From positions 1-64,000 of the forward strand of contig CAJOIW010000002.1 in NCBI GenBank assembly GCA_905234845.1: 64,000 nucleotides of DNA, in the 5' to 3' direction. This document shows, one piece after another, positions 48,156 to 58,054 of the stretch. The notes below the pieces were generated by a model, which saw only the letters and a list, made by a program, of their open reading frames with translations, did not search any database and was not told where the DNA came from. This stretch comes from an uncultured Prevotella sp. (lineage in GTDB: Bacteria; Bacteroidota; Bacteroidia; Bacteroidales; Bacteroidaceae). How positions within the stretch are numbered: the first letter of the stretch is position 1; each line of letters begins with the position of its first letter. Both the position numbers and the translations under genes were made by a program.

Positions 48156-51100
48156 ATGAAAACAAAAACTATGTTATCTCTATTGCTCGCGTTATTGTGG
48201 GGCGTATTCTCTACCGCACAGACCGTGACGCAAACAATGTATCTCGACTTTGGCGAGAACAACAACGATTCCAGAGGCCATCTGACAACTGGCGTTGACG
48301 CTAATGGCCATTACTGGAATAACGTGCATTCCACCAATGGTATCTATATCTATCCAGGCGAAAAATTTAGTCTGGTGAATGCTGAAAACACGGCTACAGA
48401 CTACGAGGTTTTTATCAATGTGCGCTTCACGACAAACGGCATGTCGGGGGGGGGAGGTCTGCTCAGTCCGGCAGCTAATTTGCTTGGTGATCTTGCGGTC
48501 GCGACAGCAACCGAAGACTATTGTTTCCTCGAGAGTGCAGCAAGCATTAACCAGCATCATGGTTTCATGACTTTCCGTGGTCTTGACCCGCAGAAAGCCT
48601 ATCGCTTCTATACGTTCGGCTCACGCAATACCACCGAGGAACGCGCTGGATGGTGGGAATACCGGGGCGAGAACGTGTGGGAAGGCTATCAGCAGATTGC
48701 CGGTAGTGGAATAGGTGCCAATAATTACAATGGAAACAATAATAAGATATTGGTTTCTGATCCAATTTTCCCCGACCGCGACGGTTGTATTCGCATGACG
48801 ATGAAGAAGTTCCGTACCGACCGTATGCTCATGCTCAATGCCATGAAGATAGAGGAATTGAGTGGCTTGGAACGTCCCCATCAGTCGTATAGGCTGAAGC
48901 AGAAACTCCTGCTTGACGTAGGCGAAAATAATAATTCGCGTGGACATCAAACAACAGGAGCCGACAAGAATGGTAACTATTGGAACAACATGATTAGCGA
49001 CCCGTCGGGTTCCGACTATATCGTACCCGTGAATCGTAGCATCGATCTTGTGAACTCTGCCAATGAAGCCACGGGTTATAAGGCAGTGATGGCTACAATG
49101 ATGTACACGAACGGCGGAAGCGGTGCTGGTGGTATCATGAACCCTTCTGCTGATTTGGGTGATATGGCCATTCAGACGGCTACAGAAGATTATGTGTGGA
49201 TTGCCGTTGATGGCCAACGCCAGATACGTTTCACAGGATTGAACAAGGCTAATGCCTATAAATTCTATATCTACGGTGCCCGCGACATCAATGAAGACCG
49301 CCACTCGAAATATACGCTTAACGGACTTGACGAATGGTCGACCGTATTCCAGACTTCGGGCGTGGACATTGGCGGAAAAGGTGTTCAATACAATGTACGC
49401 AACATTGCTGTCAGCGATTACCTCTTCCCCGATGCAAGCGGAAATATTCTTTTCACTCTCGAGCGTTACAACTCAACAGGTTACGGTCATTTCAACGTTA
49501 TCAAGATAGAAGAATATGAAGGTGCGGAACGCCCTGCTGATCCCATTCAGTTGCGTCGATTAGTTATTAGCGGAACGGCTACAGAGGGAGGTAATGACCT
49601 TACCTTCAAACGCATGGGTACGACAACAGAATATGTGGCCTACATGAAGTTACAGCCGGGAACATTTATACTGAAAGCCACGACGACAGCAACGACGGCA
49701 TCCCCAAGTGAAACCCTAACTCTTGGGCAAGGAGATACCGCAGGTACAACCAAGGTCGACGGTGAACCGTTCGACGTGACAGAAGAGCAGGTAGTACGCA
49801 TCACGTTCAACACAAAAGGAAATACTTTGACCATTTTGCCTGTTGAACTATATGTAAAGGGAAATATCGTGGCCAATGGTACGAAGGTTGGATATGCTGG
49901 TAATGGTATATGGAGCTCGGAGGTAGATATGAATTACGGCACCGTGTTCCTTTTCTCTGATAAGTATTTCTATTTTGCCTTCAACGATGATGACCAGTTG
50001 GCCGTGAAGCGGCGTTCTGGTACGCGGAAGAATGTCGCAATGGCTTCCGAGGGTTATTCATTGGAGAACATACGCCTAAACCGTGGCACCTATACGTTGA
50101 CACTTGACATGCGTAAGGGCACATGGGATATAGATGCGCCGATTGACGAAAATAAGATATCAGCTTTCGGCTCGTCTGTGTGCAATGGACAGGGCGCTTC
50201 AGATAATAAAGGCTACGCATATAAATATGGTGTGCAACTTGATAATAGGTTCAAGAATAATCTGAGCGAATTTCCGTTTACTGTTTCAGGGGTTTCAATA
50301 GGCGGAAATACAACGAATAACCTGCTCAATCGCTATGACGAGATGTTGCACGACTTTGGCCGATATGTCATTTTCGGCCTATCACTTGGTAACGAGGGTA
50401 TACACGGAGCCAGCAACCAGCAGACCATTTTCAACCAGTGGCGCGACAATATGCTCAACCTCATTAAGAAAGCCCGTACCGACGGTAAGATTCCAGTGGT
50501 GATGAATAATTACACTCGTGCTGACTTCACTGAGAGCGATTATTATTATGTAAAGCAGCTCAACCTGCTTATTCATGAGTGGGACGTGGCATCGGTGAGT
50601 ACACTTGGAGCCATTGACGACGGCGCGGGTCATTGGGCTGATGGCTACAAGCAAGATGATTATCATCCCACCACCGCAGGCCATCTGGAGTTCATGTATG
50701 CTATGCCGCCAAGTCTTTTCGATGCATTGGCAAAAGAGAAACCGTTACCTGTTCGTGATCAGACAAAGACTCTTACGCTGAATAACAAAGGTTTCATAGA
50801 GTTTGCTCCGGAAAATTACACGGCACGGCAGGTTGTTCCTGTTCATCCATTTACGGTGGCTATCCGAGTGAAGGGTGGTGATGCTGGCACTCTGATGAAA
50901 ATGAAGGTAGGTACTAAATATGCTACTGTTGTTGTCGGTGAAGATGGTAAATTGACTTTCACCACAGCTGCAGGCAAGGTCATTGAGGGCACTACAGCCA
51001 TTAACGATGATGAGTGGCACACTATTACGCTTACCCAATATTATGCCCAAGATCGCATCATCCTCTATGTGGACAATACTGTTCAGGGTGAAATCAACTA

Positions 51101-51494
51101 TAAGAGTGACAATGTGCATAAGCGTTTTATTCCTCAGCAGTTTATCATTGGCGATGATGAGAGCGATGTGAGCCGTGAGTATAGCGAACTATTCTTCTGG
51201 CGTTCAGGCTTCACACCTGAGGAAGTGGCCGCTTTGAATAAAGGAAAGATGCTCAAGTCGAGTCTTGAGATTTACTCTCCTCTGTCTGACGATATGGGTG
51301 AAGAGGTGGAGAATCTTGCACAGAGCATGAATGTGGCCAAGTACACTAAGGGAATAGTGGATGCCATTGCAGTCATTAAGAGCGATGATTCGGTTATGTC
51401 AGCAAATACATACACTGTTGCCGGCACTCTGGCAGGAAAAAGTTATAAGGGCATTGTTATCAGACAAGACCGTAAAAAAGTGCTGCAGCAGTAA
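48156..51494 (+). CDS. large secreted protein: duplicated N-terminal domain, SGNH/GDSL-like domain, LamG-like C-terminal region
   Basis: Two DFGENNN.SRGHxTTG units; FGSSVCNGQGA block; DDYHPTTAGHLEFM; concanavalin-like region. Confidence 0.75.
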   Translation: MKTKTMLSLLLALLWGVFSTAQTVTQTMYLDFGENNNDSRGHLTTGVDANGHYWNNVHSTNGIYIYPGEKFSLVNAENTATDYEVFINVRFTTNGMSGGGGLLSPAANLLGDLAVATATEDYCFLESAASINQHHGFMTFRGLDPQKAYRFYTFGSRNTTEERAGWWEYRGENVWEGYQQIAGSGIGANNYNGNNNKILVSDPIFPDRDGCIRMTMKKFRTDRMLMLNAMKIEELSGLERPHQSYRLKQKLLLDVGENNNSRGHQTTGADKNGNYWNNMISDPSGSDYIVPVNRSIDLVNSANEATGYKAVMATMMYTNGGSGAGGIMNPSADLGDMAIQTATEDYVWIAVDGQRQIRFTGLNKANAYKFYIYGARDINEDRHSKYTLNGLDEWSTVFQTSGVDIGGKGVQYNVRNIAVSDYLFPDASGNILFTLERYNSTGYGHFNVIKIEEYEGAERPADPIQLRRLVISGTATEGGNDLTFKRMGTTTEYVAYMKLQPGTFILKATTTATTASPSETLTLGQGDTAGTTKVDGEPFDVTEEQVVRITFNTKGNTLTILPVELYVKGNIVANGTKVGYAGNGIWSSEVDMNYGTVFLFSDKYFYFAFNDDDQLAVKRRSGTRKNVAMASEGYSLENIRLNRGTYTLTLDMRKGTWDIDAPIDENKISAFGSSVCNGQGASDNKGYAYKYGVQLDNRFKNNLSEFPFTVSGVSIGGNTTNNLLNRYDEMLHDFGRYVIFGLSLGNEGIHGASNQQTIFNQWRDNMLNLIKKARTDGKIPVVMNNYTRADFTESDYYYVKQLNLLIHEWDVASVSTLGAIDDGAGHWADGYKQDDYHPTTAGHLEFMYAMPPSLFDALAKEKPLPVRDQTKTLTLNNKGFIEFAPENYTARQVVPVHPFTVAIRVKGGDAGTLMKMKVGTKYATVVVGEDGKLTFTTAAGKVIEGTTAINDDEWHTITLTQYYAQDRIILYVDNTVQGEINYKSDNVHKRFIPQQFIIGDDESDVSREYSELFFWRSGFTPEEVAALNKGKMLKSSLEIYSPLSDDMGEEVENLAQSMNVAKYTKGIVDAIAVIKSDDSVMSANTYTVAGTLAGKSYKGIVIRQDRKKVLQQ

Positions 51495-52170
51495 TTATGA
51501 GCGTTAGTTCAATGAGCCGAGCTACCATGTTCAGACAATGGGCATTGTAGCCTTTTAGGCGATTCCACATCAGCAGATAAAGAAAATACATCACCAGACA
51601 AGGCACGAAGACCAGCAGGTCCCATCGTGCCTTTGTCACATAAAGCATAATGCCCAGTGGCACGATACCTTGGAGGAAAAGGAGGATGCCTGTTTTTACA
51701 TCAGGTTTGCGGAAAGCCACTTCCATGTCGTTTTCCATGGTATTCCAAGCATAGGGAAGCATCTGCACCAACTGGCTTGCGACCATCTTTGAAAAAGGCT
51801 CAGCGGCGAATATGGTCAGGGCCGCAGTCTGTGGGGAAAGTGCACAGAGGCTCGTGAAAAGCAGAATTAGATAGACAAGCAGGGCAATGAGGCCTATGAC
51901 TCTTAAACTGTTCGAGCGTTGTCGGTCGATTATTTCCGAAGGAGTTTTGCCATAAAAGAATGCATCGACACAACGGCGTAAGCTATCTTCATGCTTTCCT
52001 CTTGTAATCAATATGCGCAAAACGATGGCCATTCCCACAGCAATGGGCATGGGAACATAGGCAGAACCGAAGTAGATGACAACCGCCATGATACCTCCGA
52101 TTAACCATCCCGTGATAGGCCAAAAAGTGATGCTACGGTGCCGAATGTGGCTGTTAATTGGTATTTTCAT
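51460..52170 (-). CDS. CobS-like (adenosylcobinamide-GDP ribazoletransferase family) membrane protein, degenerate motif
   Basis: FWPITGWLIGGIMAVVIY, RGKHEDSLRRCVDAFF, RVIGLIALLVYLILLF align by eye with CobS pattern. Confidence 0.6.
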   Translation of the reverse strand: MKIPINSHIRHRSITFWPITGWLIGGIMAVVIYFGSAYVPMPIAVGMAIVLRILITRGKHEDSLRRCVDAFFYGKTPSEIIDRQRSNSLRVIGLIALLVYLILLFTSLCALSPQTAALTIFAAEPFSKMVASQLVQMLPYAWNTMENDMEVAFRKPDVKTGILLFLQGIVPLGIMLYVTKARWDLLVFVPCLVMYFLYLLMWNRLKGYNAHCLNMVARLIELTLIITAAALFYGLV

Positions 52171-52311
52171 ACCTGCAAAAGTAATTAAATATCGCTTAAC
52201 ATTGAAAAAAATGTCGAAAAATTTGGAAGTTTCGGGAAATTTTCTTTATTTTGCACTCAGTTAAAAAAATAAGAATATAAATATTTTTTATAATTGTTTA
52301 AATTAAAACGT

Positions 52312-53415
52312 ATGAAAAAATTAGTTTTACTCTTTGCTGCCGCTACCATGGCAGTGTCGGTTTCCGCACAGACTGTGCAGGAAAGTAAGGGCTTTGACAA
52401 CATTTATGTTGGTATCAACGGTGGTGTTGCTACGAAAACCACTGGTCACAAATGGCTGAGCGATCTTAATCCTAACTTTGGTGTTCGCATTGGTCGTTAT
52501 TTCACACCGGTATTCGGTTTGGCTATTGAGGGCAACGGCTATTTCTCAAACAAGCCTTATCCTAGCAACAAGACTGCATTCCGTGCTGTTAACACTCAGT
52601 TGCTCGGTACTGTAAACCTTAGCAATTGGCTGGGTGGTTACAAAGGTGAGCCCCGTGCATTTGAGGTGAGCGCTCTCTATGGACTTGGCTGGTTCCACAC
52701 GTTTGGACATCCGTCAATGTTCCGTGCAAACCGCATGTCTTCGAAAGCTGGTCTTGACTTCACTTTCAACTTCGGTTCTCAGAAGCAGTGGCAATTCTAC
52801 ATTGAGCCGTCAATGAATTGGTTGTTCCTCGGTAAAACAGGTGTTGGTCAGGGTAGTGAGGAAGTTGGTGATCCCGCTCTGCGTGCTCGCAACGACCAGC
52901 CCGCTTACGACATCAAGAACTCCTTCGTACAGCTCAACGCAGGCTTGGTTTACAAGTTCAAGAACTCCAACGGTACCCACAACTTCACCATCGTTCGTCC
53001 CTACGACCAAGCTGAAGTTGACCGTCTGAACGCTGAAATCAACCGTCTCCAGAGCGAGTTGGCTAAGAAACCGAAGGAAGTAATTAAGGAAGTCATCAAG
53101 GAAGTTAAGGTTGGTGGCGAGGTTAAGACCGTTAAGGTTGAGGATCTTGTATTCGTTACCTTCGCACAGGGTAAGTCTGTCCTCACGAAGGAAGCTAAGG
53201 TTGCTCTCGACGGTGTGAAGAGCGGTGCTCATGTGCAGATCGTTGGTACTGCTTCTCCCGAAGGACCTGCTGATCTCAACCAGCGCCTCTCTCAGGCTCG
53301 TGCCGATGTAGTTGCTGATTACCTCCGTGGCCGTGGCGTCATCGTTGACGAAGCTGCCGGTAAGGGTGTTCAGGGTACGACTTCGAACCGTCTGGCCATT
53401 GTTTACGTAAAGTAA
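52312..53415 (+). CDS. OmpA-family outer-membrane protein
   Basis: Barrel N-domain; coiled linker; VQIVGTASPEGPADLNQRLSQARADVVADYL OmpA C-domain. Confidence 0.92.
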   Translation: MKKLVLLFAAATMAVSVSAQTVQESKGFDNIYVGINGGVATKTTGHKWLSDLNPNFGVRIGRYFTPVFGLAIEGNGYFSNKPYPSNKTAFRAVNTQLLGTVNLSNWLGGYKGEPRAFEVSALYGLGWFHTFGHPSMFRANRMSSKAGLDFTFNFGSQKQWQFYIEPSMNWLFLGKTGVGQGSEEVGDPALRARNDQPAYDIKNSFVQLNAGLVYKFKNSNGTHNFTIVRPYDQAEVDRLNAEINRLQSELAKKPKEVIKEVIKEVKVGGEVKTVKVEDLVFVTFAQGKSVLTKEAKVALDGVKSGAHVQIVGTASPEGPADLNQRLSQARADVVADYLRGRGVIVDEAAGKGVQGTTSNRLAIVYVK

Positions 53416-53457
53416 TCAGGTGAAAAGCTAATAACCTTGATTATGAAATAATCATTT

Positions 53458-53490
53458 CCCGATGTCGGAACACCGACATCGGGATTTTTT
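53458..53490 (+). terminator. intrinsic terminator after ompA-like gene
   Basis: CCCGATGTCGG-aaca-CCGACATCGGG-ATTTTTT perfect stem. Confidence 0.95.
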
Positions 53491-53560
53491 ATCTGTTAGT
53501 TTTGTAGGAAGGCAAGGGATATTTTTAATTACGAAAGGCATTTCATTCGGATTTTTTTAA

Positions 53561-53568
53561 TAACTTTG
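53561..53568 (+). promoter_or_regulatory. -7 element TAACTTTG for ilvD
   Basis: TAnnTTTG 30 bp upstream of ATG. Confidence 0.6.
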
Positions 53569-53596
53569 CAGAAAATTATCCAACACTTTTAATTGT

Positions 53597-55426
53597 ATGA
53601 TGAAACACCAATTGCGCAGCAGTGTCTGCACAGAAGGCCGCCGCATGGCTGGCGCCCGTGCTCTCTGGGTAGCTACGGGCATGAAGAGAGAACAGTTTGG
53701 TAAGCCCATTATTGCCATCGTCAACTCGTTCACGCAGTTTGTTCCAGGGCACACCCATCTCCATGAGATAGGTCAGATAGTCCGTGAAGAGATAGAACGC
53801 ATGGGCTGCTATGCCGCAGAGTTCAATACCATTGCCATCGATGATGGTATCGCCATGGGTCACGACGGAATGCTCTATTCACTGCCCTCGCGTGATATTA
53901 TCGCCGACTCGGTGGAATATATGGTGAATGCCCATAAGGCTGACGCCATGATTTGCATCTCTAACTGCGACAAGGTTACGCCAGGTATGCTTATGGCCGC
54001 TATGCGATTGAATATTCCTGCTGTTTTCTGCTCTGGTGGTCCGATGGAGGCTGGACGGTGGCGCGGCGAACATGCTGATCTCATCACGGCGATGGTGAAA
54101 GGTGCTGATCCGTCAGTTAGCGATGAAGAACTAGCTGAGATAGAACAATGTGCCTGTCCAGGCTGTGGTTCGTGTAGCGGAATGTTTACTGCCAACTCTA
54201 TGAACTCACTTACCGAGGCCATCGGTCTTGCCCTACCTGGTAATGGAACGATTCCCGCCACTCATGTGAAACGAGTGGAGCTCTTCCGCAAGGCTGCACA
54301 GCAGATAGTGAAAAATGCATTTGCTTACTATGAACATGGCGATGAGAGCGTATTGCCGAGAAGCATTGCCACGCGTCAGGCGTTCCTTAACGCCATGACC
54401 CTCGACATTGCTATGGGTGGATCTACCAATACTATCCTTCACCTCTTGGCTATAGCACAGGAGGCTGAGGTAGATTTTTCTATGAAGGATATTGATGCTC
54501 TTTCAAGAAAAGTACCCTGCCTTTGTAAGCTCGCACCGAATACCCAGAAATATAGCGTGCAGGATTGCCACCGCGCAGGCGGTATCATGGGCATCATGGG
54601 AGAGTTGGCTAGGGGTGGTCTTGTCGATGAAAATCTCAAGAGAGTAGATGGCTCCACTCTAGGGGAGACAATCCGCGAGTATGACATTCCTAGATGGCTG
54701 AGAGATGCAGATCATGTCGGACCAGCTGAATTTAATGCTCCCTCGGGTATTTATTTTGCAGGCGTCGCTGGCCAGTTCTCAACAAAGATGGGAAGTCAGG
54801 ATTATATTACATTTCTTGACGATGACCGTGAGAGCGGTTGTATCCGTGACATCGCACATGCCTACACGAAGGATGGAGGACTGGCTGTGCTTTTCGGTAA
54901 TATAGCCAAGGACGGTTGCGTGGTAAAGACTGCTGGTGTGGACGAAGAATTGTGGCATTTCCGTGGACCTGCCGTAGTATTCGACTCTCAGGAAGATGCT
55001 TGCGAGGGTATCCTTGGCGGACGGGTGAGGGCTGGCGATTGTGTGGTGATTACTCACGAAGGACCGAAGGGAGGTCCTGGTATGCAGGAGATGCTTTATC
55101 CTACCTCATACATCAAGTCGATGCATCTCGGTAAAGCGTGTGCGCTCATCACCGATGGACGTTTCTCCGGTGGTACGAGTGGACTCAGCATCGGACACAT
55201 CTCACCCGAAGCTGCTTCTGGTGGTGCTATTGGAAAGATTAAGGATGGTGACATCATTGAAATAGACATCCCCTCGCGCAGTATCAATGTACTGCTTAGC
55301 GATGAGGAGCTTGCTGCCCGTGAGCAACAACCCTTGCGTCGCAACCGTACTGTCTCGAAAGCTCTTCGCGCTTATGCACAGAGTGTGTCGAGTGCTGACA
55401 AAGGTGGTGTACGCATCATCGAATAA
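53597..55426 (+). CDS. ilvD: dihydroxy-acid dehydratase
   Basis: [50 protein letters not shown]. Confidence 0.98.
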   Translation: MMKHQLRSSVCTEGRRMAGARALWVATGMKREQFGKPIIAIVNSFTQFVPGHTHLHEIGQIVREEIERMGCYAAEFNTIAIDDGIAMGHDGMLYSLPSRDIIADSVEYMVNAHKADAMICISNCDKVTPGMLMAAMRLNIPAVFCSGGPMEAGRWRGEHADLITAMVKGADPSVSDEELAEIEQCACPGCGSCSGMFTANSMNSLTEAIGLALPGNGTIPATHVKRVELFRKAAQQIVKNAFAYYEHGDESVLPRSIATRQAFLNAMTLDIAMGGSTNTILHLLAIAQEAEVDFSMKDIDALSRKVPCLCKLAPNTQKYSVQDCHRAGGIMGIMGELARGGLVDENLKRVDGSTLGETIREYDIPRWLRDADHVGPAEFNAPSGIYFAGVAGQFSTKMGSQDYITFLDDDRESGCIRDIAHAYTKDGGLAVLFGNIAKDGCVVKTAGVDEELWHFRGPAVVFDSQEDACEGILGGRVRAGDCVVITHEGPKGGPGMQEMLYPTSYIKSMHLGKACALITDGRFSGGTSGLSIGHISPEAASGGAIGKIKDGDIIEIDIPSRSINVLLSDEELAAREQQPLRRNRTVSKALRAYAQSVSSADKGGVRIIE

Positions 55427-55439
55427 TCTTTCTTCGTTC

Positions 55440-55586
55440 AAAAGACCGTCTTTCATAAAGTAAAAGTATATATATTACCCGGTAATATATATACTTTTAC
55501 TGAGCAATATATATACTTTTACTCGGTAATATATATACTTTTACTTTATGAAAGCTTATCTTTTGATTTATGAAAGATAAGTTTTC
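55440..55586 (+). repeat. 22-bp-pitch palindrome array, copy E (7 modules)
   Basis: Module starts 55440,55462,55484,55506,55528,55550,55572; 30-bp perfect inverted repeat 55450-55479/55525-55554. Confidence 0.93.
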
Positions 55587-55664
55587 ATGTTATGGATAGC
55601 CACGAATTACATAGGTCAGCAGAAATATTATGTTGAAATTGTTGCTTATTTCTGTGATTTTGTG

Positions 55665-55672
55665 TAAATTTG
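55665..55672 (+). promoter_or_regulatory. -7 element TAAATTTG for ilvB
   Basis: TAnnTTTG 29 bp upstream of ATG. Confidence 0.55.
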
Positions 55673-55700
55673 CAGACGAATTAAGGTAAAAGATTTCAGA

Positions 55701-57413
55701 ATGAAAGGAAAAGTAACAGGCAGTGAGGCGTTGATGCTGGCATTGAAAGCTGAAGGAGTAAAGACGATTTTCGGCTATCCCGGAGGAGCCATCATGCCGG
55801 TTTTTGACATACTCTACGATTATACACGAGGGGAGAAGAAGGCATTTAATCACATTTTAGTGCGTCATGAGCAGGCTGCCACGCACGCCGCACAAGGGTA
55901 TGCGCGAGTGAGCGGCGAGGTAGGCGTGTGCCTGGTGACGAGCGGTCCAGGAGCCACAAATACGCTCACGGGTGTGGCCGATGCTATGATGGATTCCACT
56001 CCTGTTGTGGTTATTGCGGGTCAGGTGAGCACGGCTGCTTTAGGTACCGATGCATTTCAAGAGGTTGATCTTGTCGGTGTAGCGCAGCCCATCTCAAAGT
56101 GGGCTTATCAGATACGCCGCCCTGAAGATGTGGCATGGGCTGTCAGTCGTGCTTTTTATATTGCCCGTAGTGGACGACCAGGTCCCGTAGTGCTTGATTT
56201 CCCGAAAAATGCGCAGACACACGAGTGTGAGTGGGAACCGCAACAGGTGACCAGTGTGCGCAGTTATGTGCCTTATCCCGAGCCCGATGACGGAGCTATC
56301 CGTGCGGCGGCAGAGCTGATTAATGCGGCAGAGCGTCCGTTGGCACTCGTAGGACAGGGTGTGGAGCTGGGCGGTGCCCATTGTCAGCTTGTCGATTTTC
56401 TTGAGCGTGCCGACATTCCTGCCGCACGCACTATGCTCGGGCTTTCAGCACTACCTTCCGACCATCCGCTCAACGTGGGAATGCTCGGTATGCACGGCAG
56501 CTATGCGCCTAACATGATGACGCAGCAGTGCGATGTGCTCATCGCCATCGGTATGCGTTTCAGCGATCGTGTTACTGGACTGATGTCGACCTATGCGCGT
56601 CAGGCTAAAATCATTCAACTCGATGTTGACCCATCTGAAATCGATAAGAATATCAAAACAGATGTGGCTGTGGTAGCCGACTGTAAGCAGTCGCTGCCTG
56701 CCATTACGGCTCTTCTCCAACAGCGTAGCCATAAAGCATGGCGTGACGCGTTTACACCTTATTATAATATGGAGCGTGAGCAGGTCATCATACCGGCCAT
56801 TCATCCGGTGGAAGGTCCTCTACTCATGGGTGAGGTGGTCAATGCCGTGGCTGAGGCTACCCGTGGTGAGGCTGTGCTCGTGACCGATGTTGGCCTGAAC
56901 CAAATGTTTGCTACCCGCTATTTCCGTTATCTTCACCCGCGTAGCATTGTCACTAGTGGCGGTCTGGGCACGATGGGTTTCGGGCTACCTGCAGCCGTAG
57001 GTGCTACATTTGGCCGACCCGACCGAACGGTATGCCTCTTCATGGGCGATGGCGGTTTCCAGATGAGCATACAGGAACTGGGTACCATCATGGAACAGCA
57101 CGCTCCTGTGAAAATGATATTGCTCAACAACAATTATTTGGGCAATGTACGGCAATGGCAGGATATGTTCTATGATGGGCGCAAGTCGTTCACACGGATG
57201 ATGAACCCTGCGTATCAACATATTGCCGAGGGCTATGGTATCCCTTATGCGGTATGTATAAACCGTAGTGAGTTGGCAGAAAAGATAGCAGAAATGCTTG
57301 CTACCGATGGACCGTTCCTGCTCGAATGTGCTGTTCGGGAAGAAGAAAACATAATGCCGATGACCCCACCGGGTTGTTCGGTTGATGAGATGAAACTTAG
57401 TTTAGATGATTAA
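55701..57413 (+). CDS. ilvB: acetolactate synthase large subunit
   Basis: GYPGGAIMPVFDILYD, LVTSGPGATNTLTGVADAMMDSTP, TPP motif GDGGFQMSIQEL. Confidence 0.98.
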   Translation: MKGKVTGSEALMLALKAEGVKTIFGYPGGAIMPVFDILYDYTRGEKKAFNHILVRHEQAATHAAQGYARVSGEVGVCLVTSGPGATNTLTGVADAMMDSTPVVVIAGQVSTAALGTDAFQEVDLVGVAQPISKWAYQIRRPEDVAWAVSRAFYIARSGRPGPVVLDFPKNAQTHECEWEPQQVTSVRSYVPYPEPDDGAIRAAAELINAAERPLALVGQGVELGGAHCQLVDFLERADIPAARTMLGLSALPSDHPLNVGMLGMHGSYAPNMMTQQCDVLIAIGMRFSDRVTGLMSTYARQAKIIQLDVDPSEIDKNIKTDVAVVADCKQSLPAITALLQQRSHKAWRDAFTPYYNMEREQVIIPAIHPVEGPLLMGEVVNAVAEATRGEAVLVTDVGLNQMFATRYFRYLHPRSIVTSGGLGTMGFGLPAAVGATFGRPDRTVCLFMGDGGFQMSIQELGTIMEQHAPVKMILLNNNYLGNVRQWQDMFYDGRKSFTRMMNPAYQHIAEGYGIPYAVCINRSELAEKIAEMLATDGPFLLECAVREEENIMPMTPPGCSVDEMKLSLDD

Positions 57414-57425
57414 AATCAGGTGATA

Positions 57426-57959
57426 ATGGAAAAGAAACTGTATACGTTGTTGGTCTATTCCGAGAATATTGCCGGTATATTGAACCAGATAACCGCTGTG
57501 TTTACTCGTCGTCAGGTAAATATTGAGAGTCTCAATGTGTCGGCGTCGAGTATCGAGGGTATCCATAAGTATACCATTACGGCTTGGAGCGATGAGGAGC
57601 AAATCGTCAAAATAACTAAGCAAATTGAGAAGAAAATCGACGTTGTGAAAGCTGACTATTTCACAGATGATCAGATATTTATTCATGAGACAGCACTCTT
57701 CAAAATCTCCACATCAGTGTTGTTGGAGAATTCCGAGGTGTCGCGTGCTATCCGCCGTGCCGATGCCCGTATGATGGAGGTTAATCCAACGTATAGTGTA
57801 GTGTTGTTGGCAGGATTGACAGAAGAAATTGCCTCGCTTTTCCAGAAACTCAATGACTTCGGTTGCTTGCTGCAGTTTACCCGTAGTGGTCGCGTGGCCG
57901 TAACCCGTAGTACAAGCGAACGCCTCAGTGACCTTCTTGAGCAACGCCAGCGTGGATGA
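57426..57959 (+). CDS. ilvN: acetolactate synthase small subunit
   Basis: LYTLLVYSENIAGILNQITAVFTRRQVNIESLNVS ACT domain. Confidence 0.93.
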   Translation: MEKKLYTLLVYSENIAGILNQITAVFTRRQVNIESLNVSASSIEGIHKYTITAWSDEEQIVKITKQIEKKIDVVKADYFTDDQIFIHETALFKISTSVLLENSEVSRAIRRADARMMEVNPTYSVVLLAGLTEEIASLFQKLNDFGCLLQFTRSGRVAVTRSTSERLSDLLEQRQRG

Positions 57960-57999
57960 TTTTCATGCTCGTTTTCTTGGAACTTAGATAAATAAGTCG

Positions 58000-58007
58000 T
58001 ATCTTTG
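58000..58007 (+). promoter_or_regulatory. -7 element TATCTTTG
   Basis: TAnnTTTG upstream of the thioesterase ORF. Confidence 0.5.
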
Positions 58008-58054
58008 CGTTGATAAATGGAATGCATAAGAAAAAGATAAAGCATTAGAACATA

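Noticed and set aside
48621-49388. 255-aa antisense ORF inside the SGNH protein gene
   Set aside because: No domain, antisense shadow.
8137-55586. Palindrome arrays as CRISPR arrays
   Set aside because: Units are 15-16 bp with only 6-7 bp between them, the units themselves diverge, and no cas genes are present in the window.
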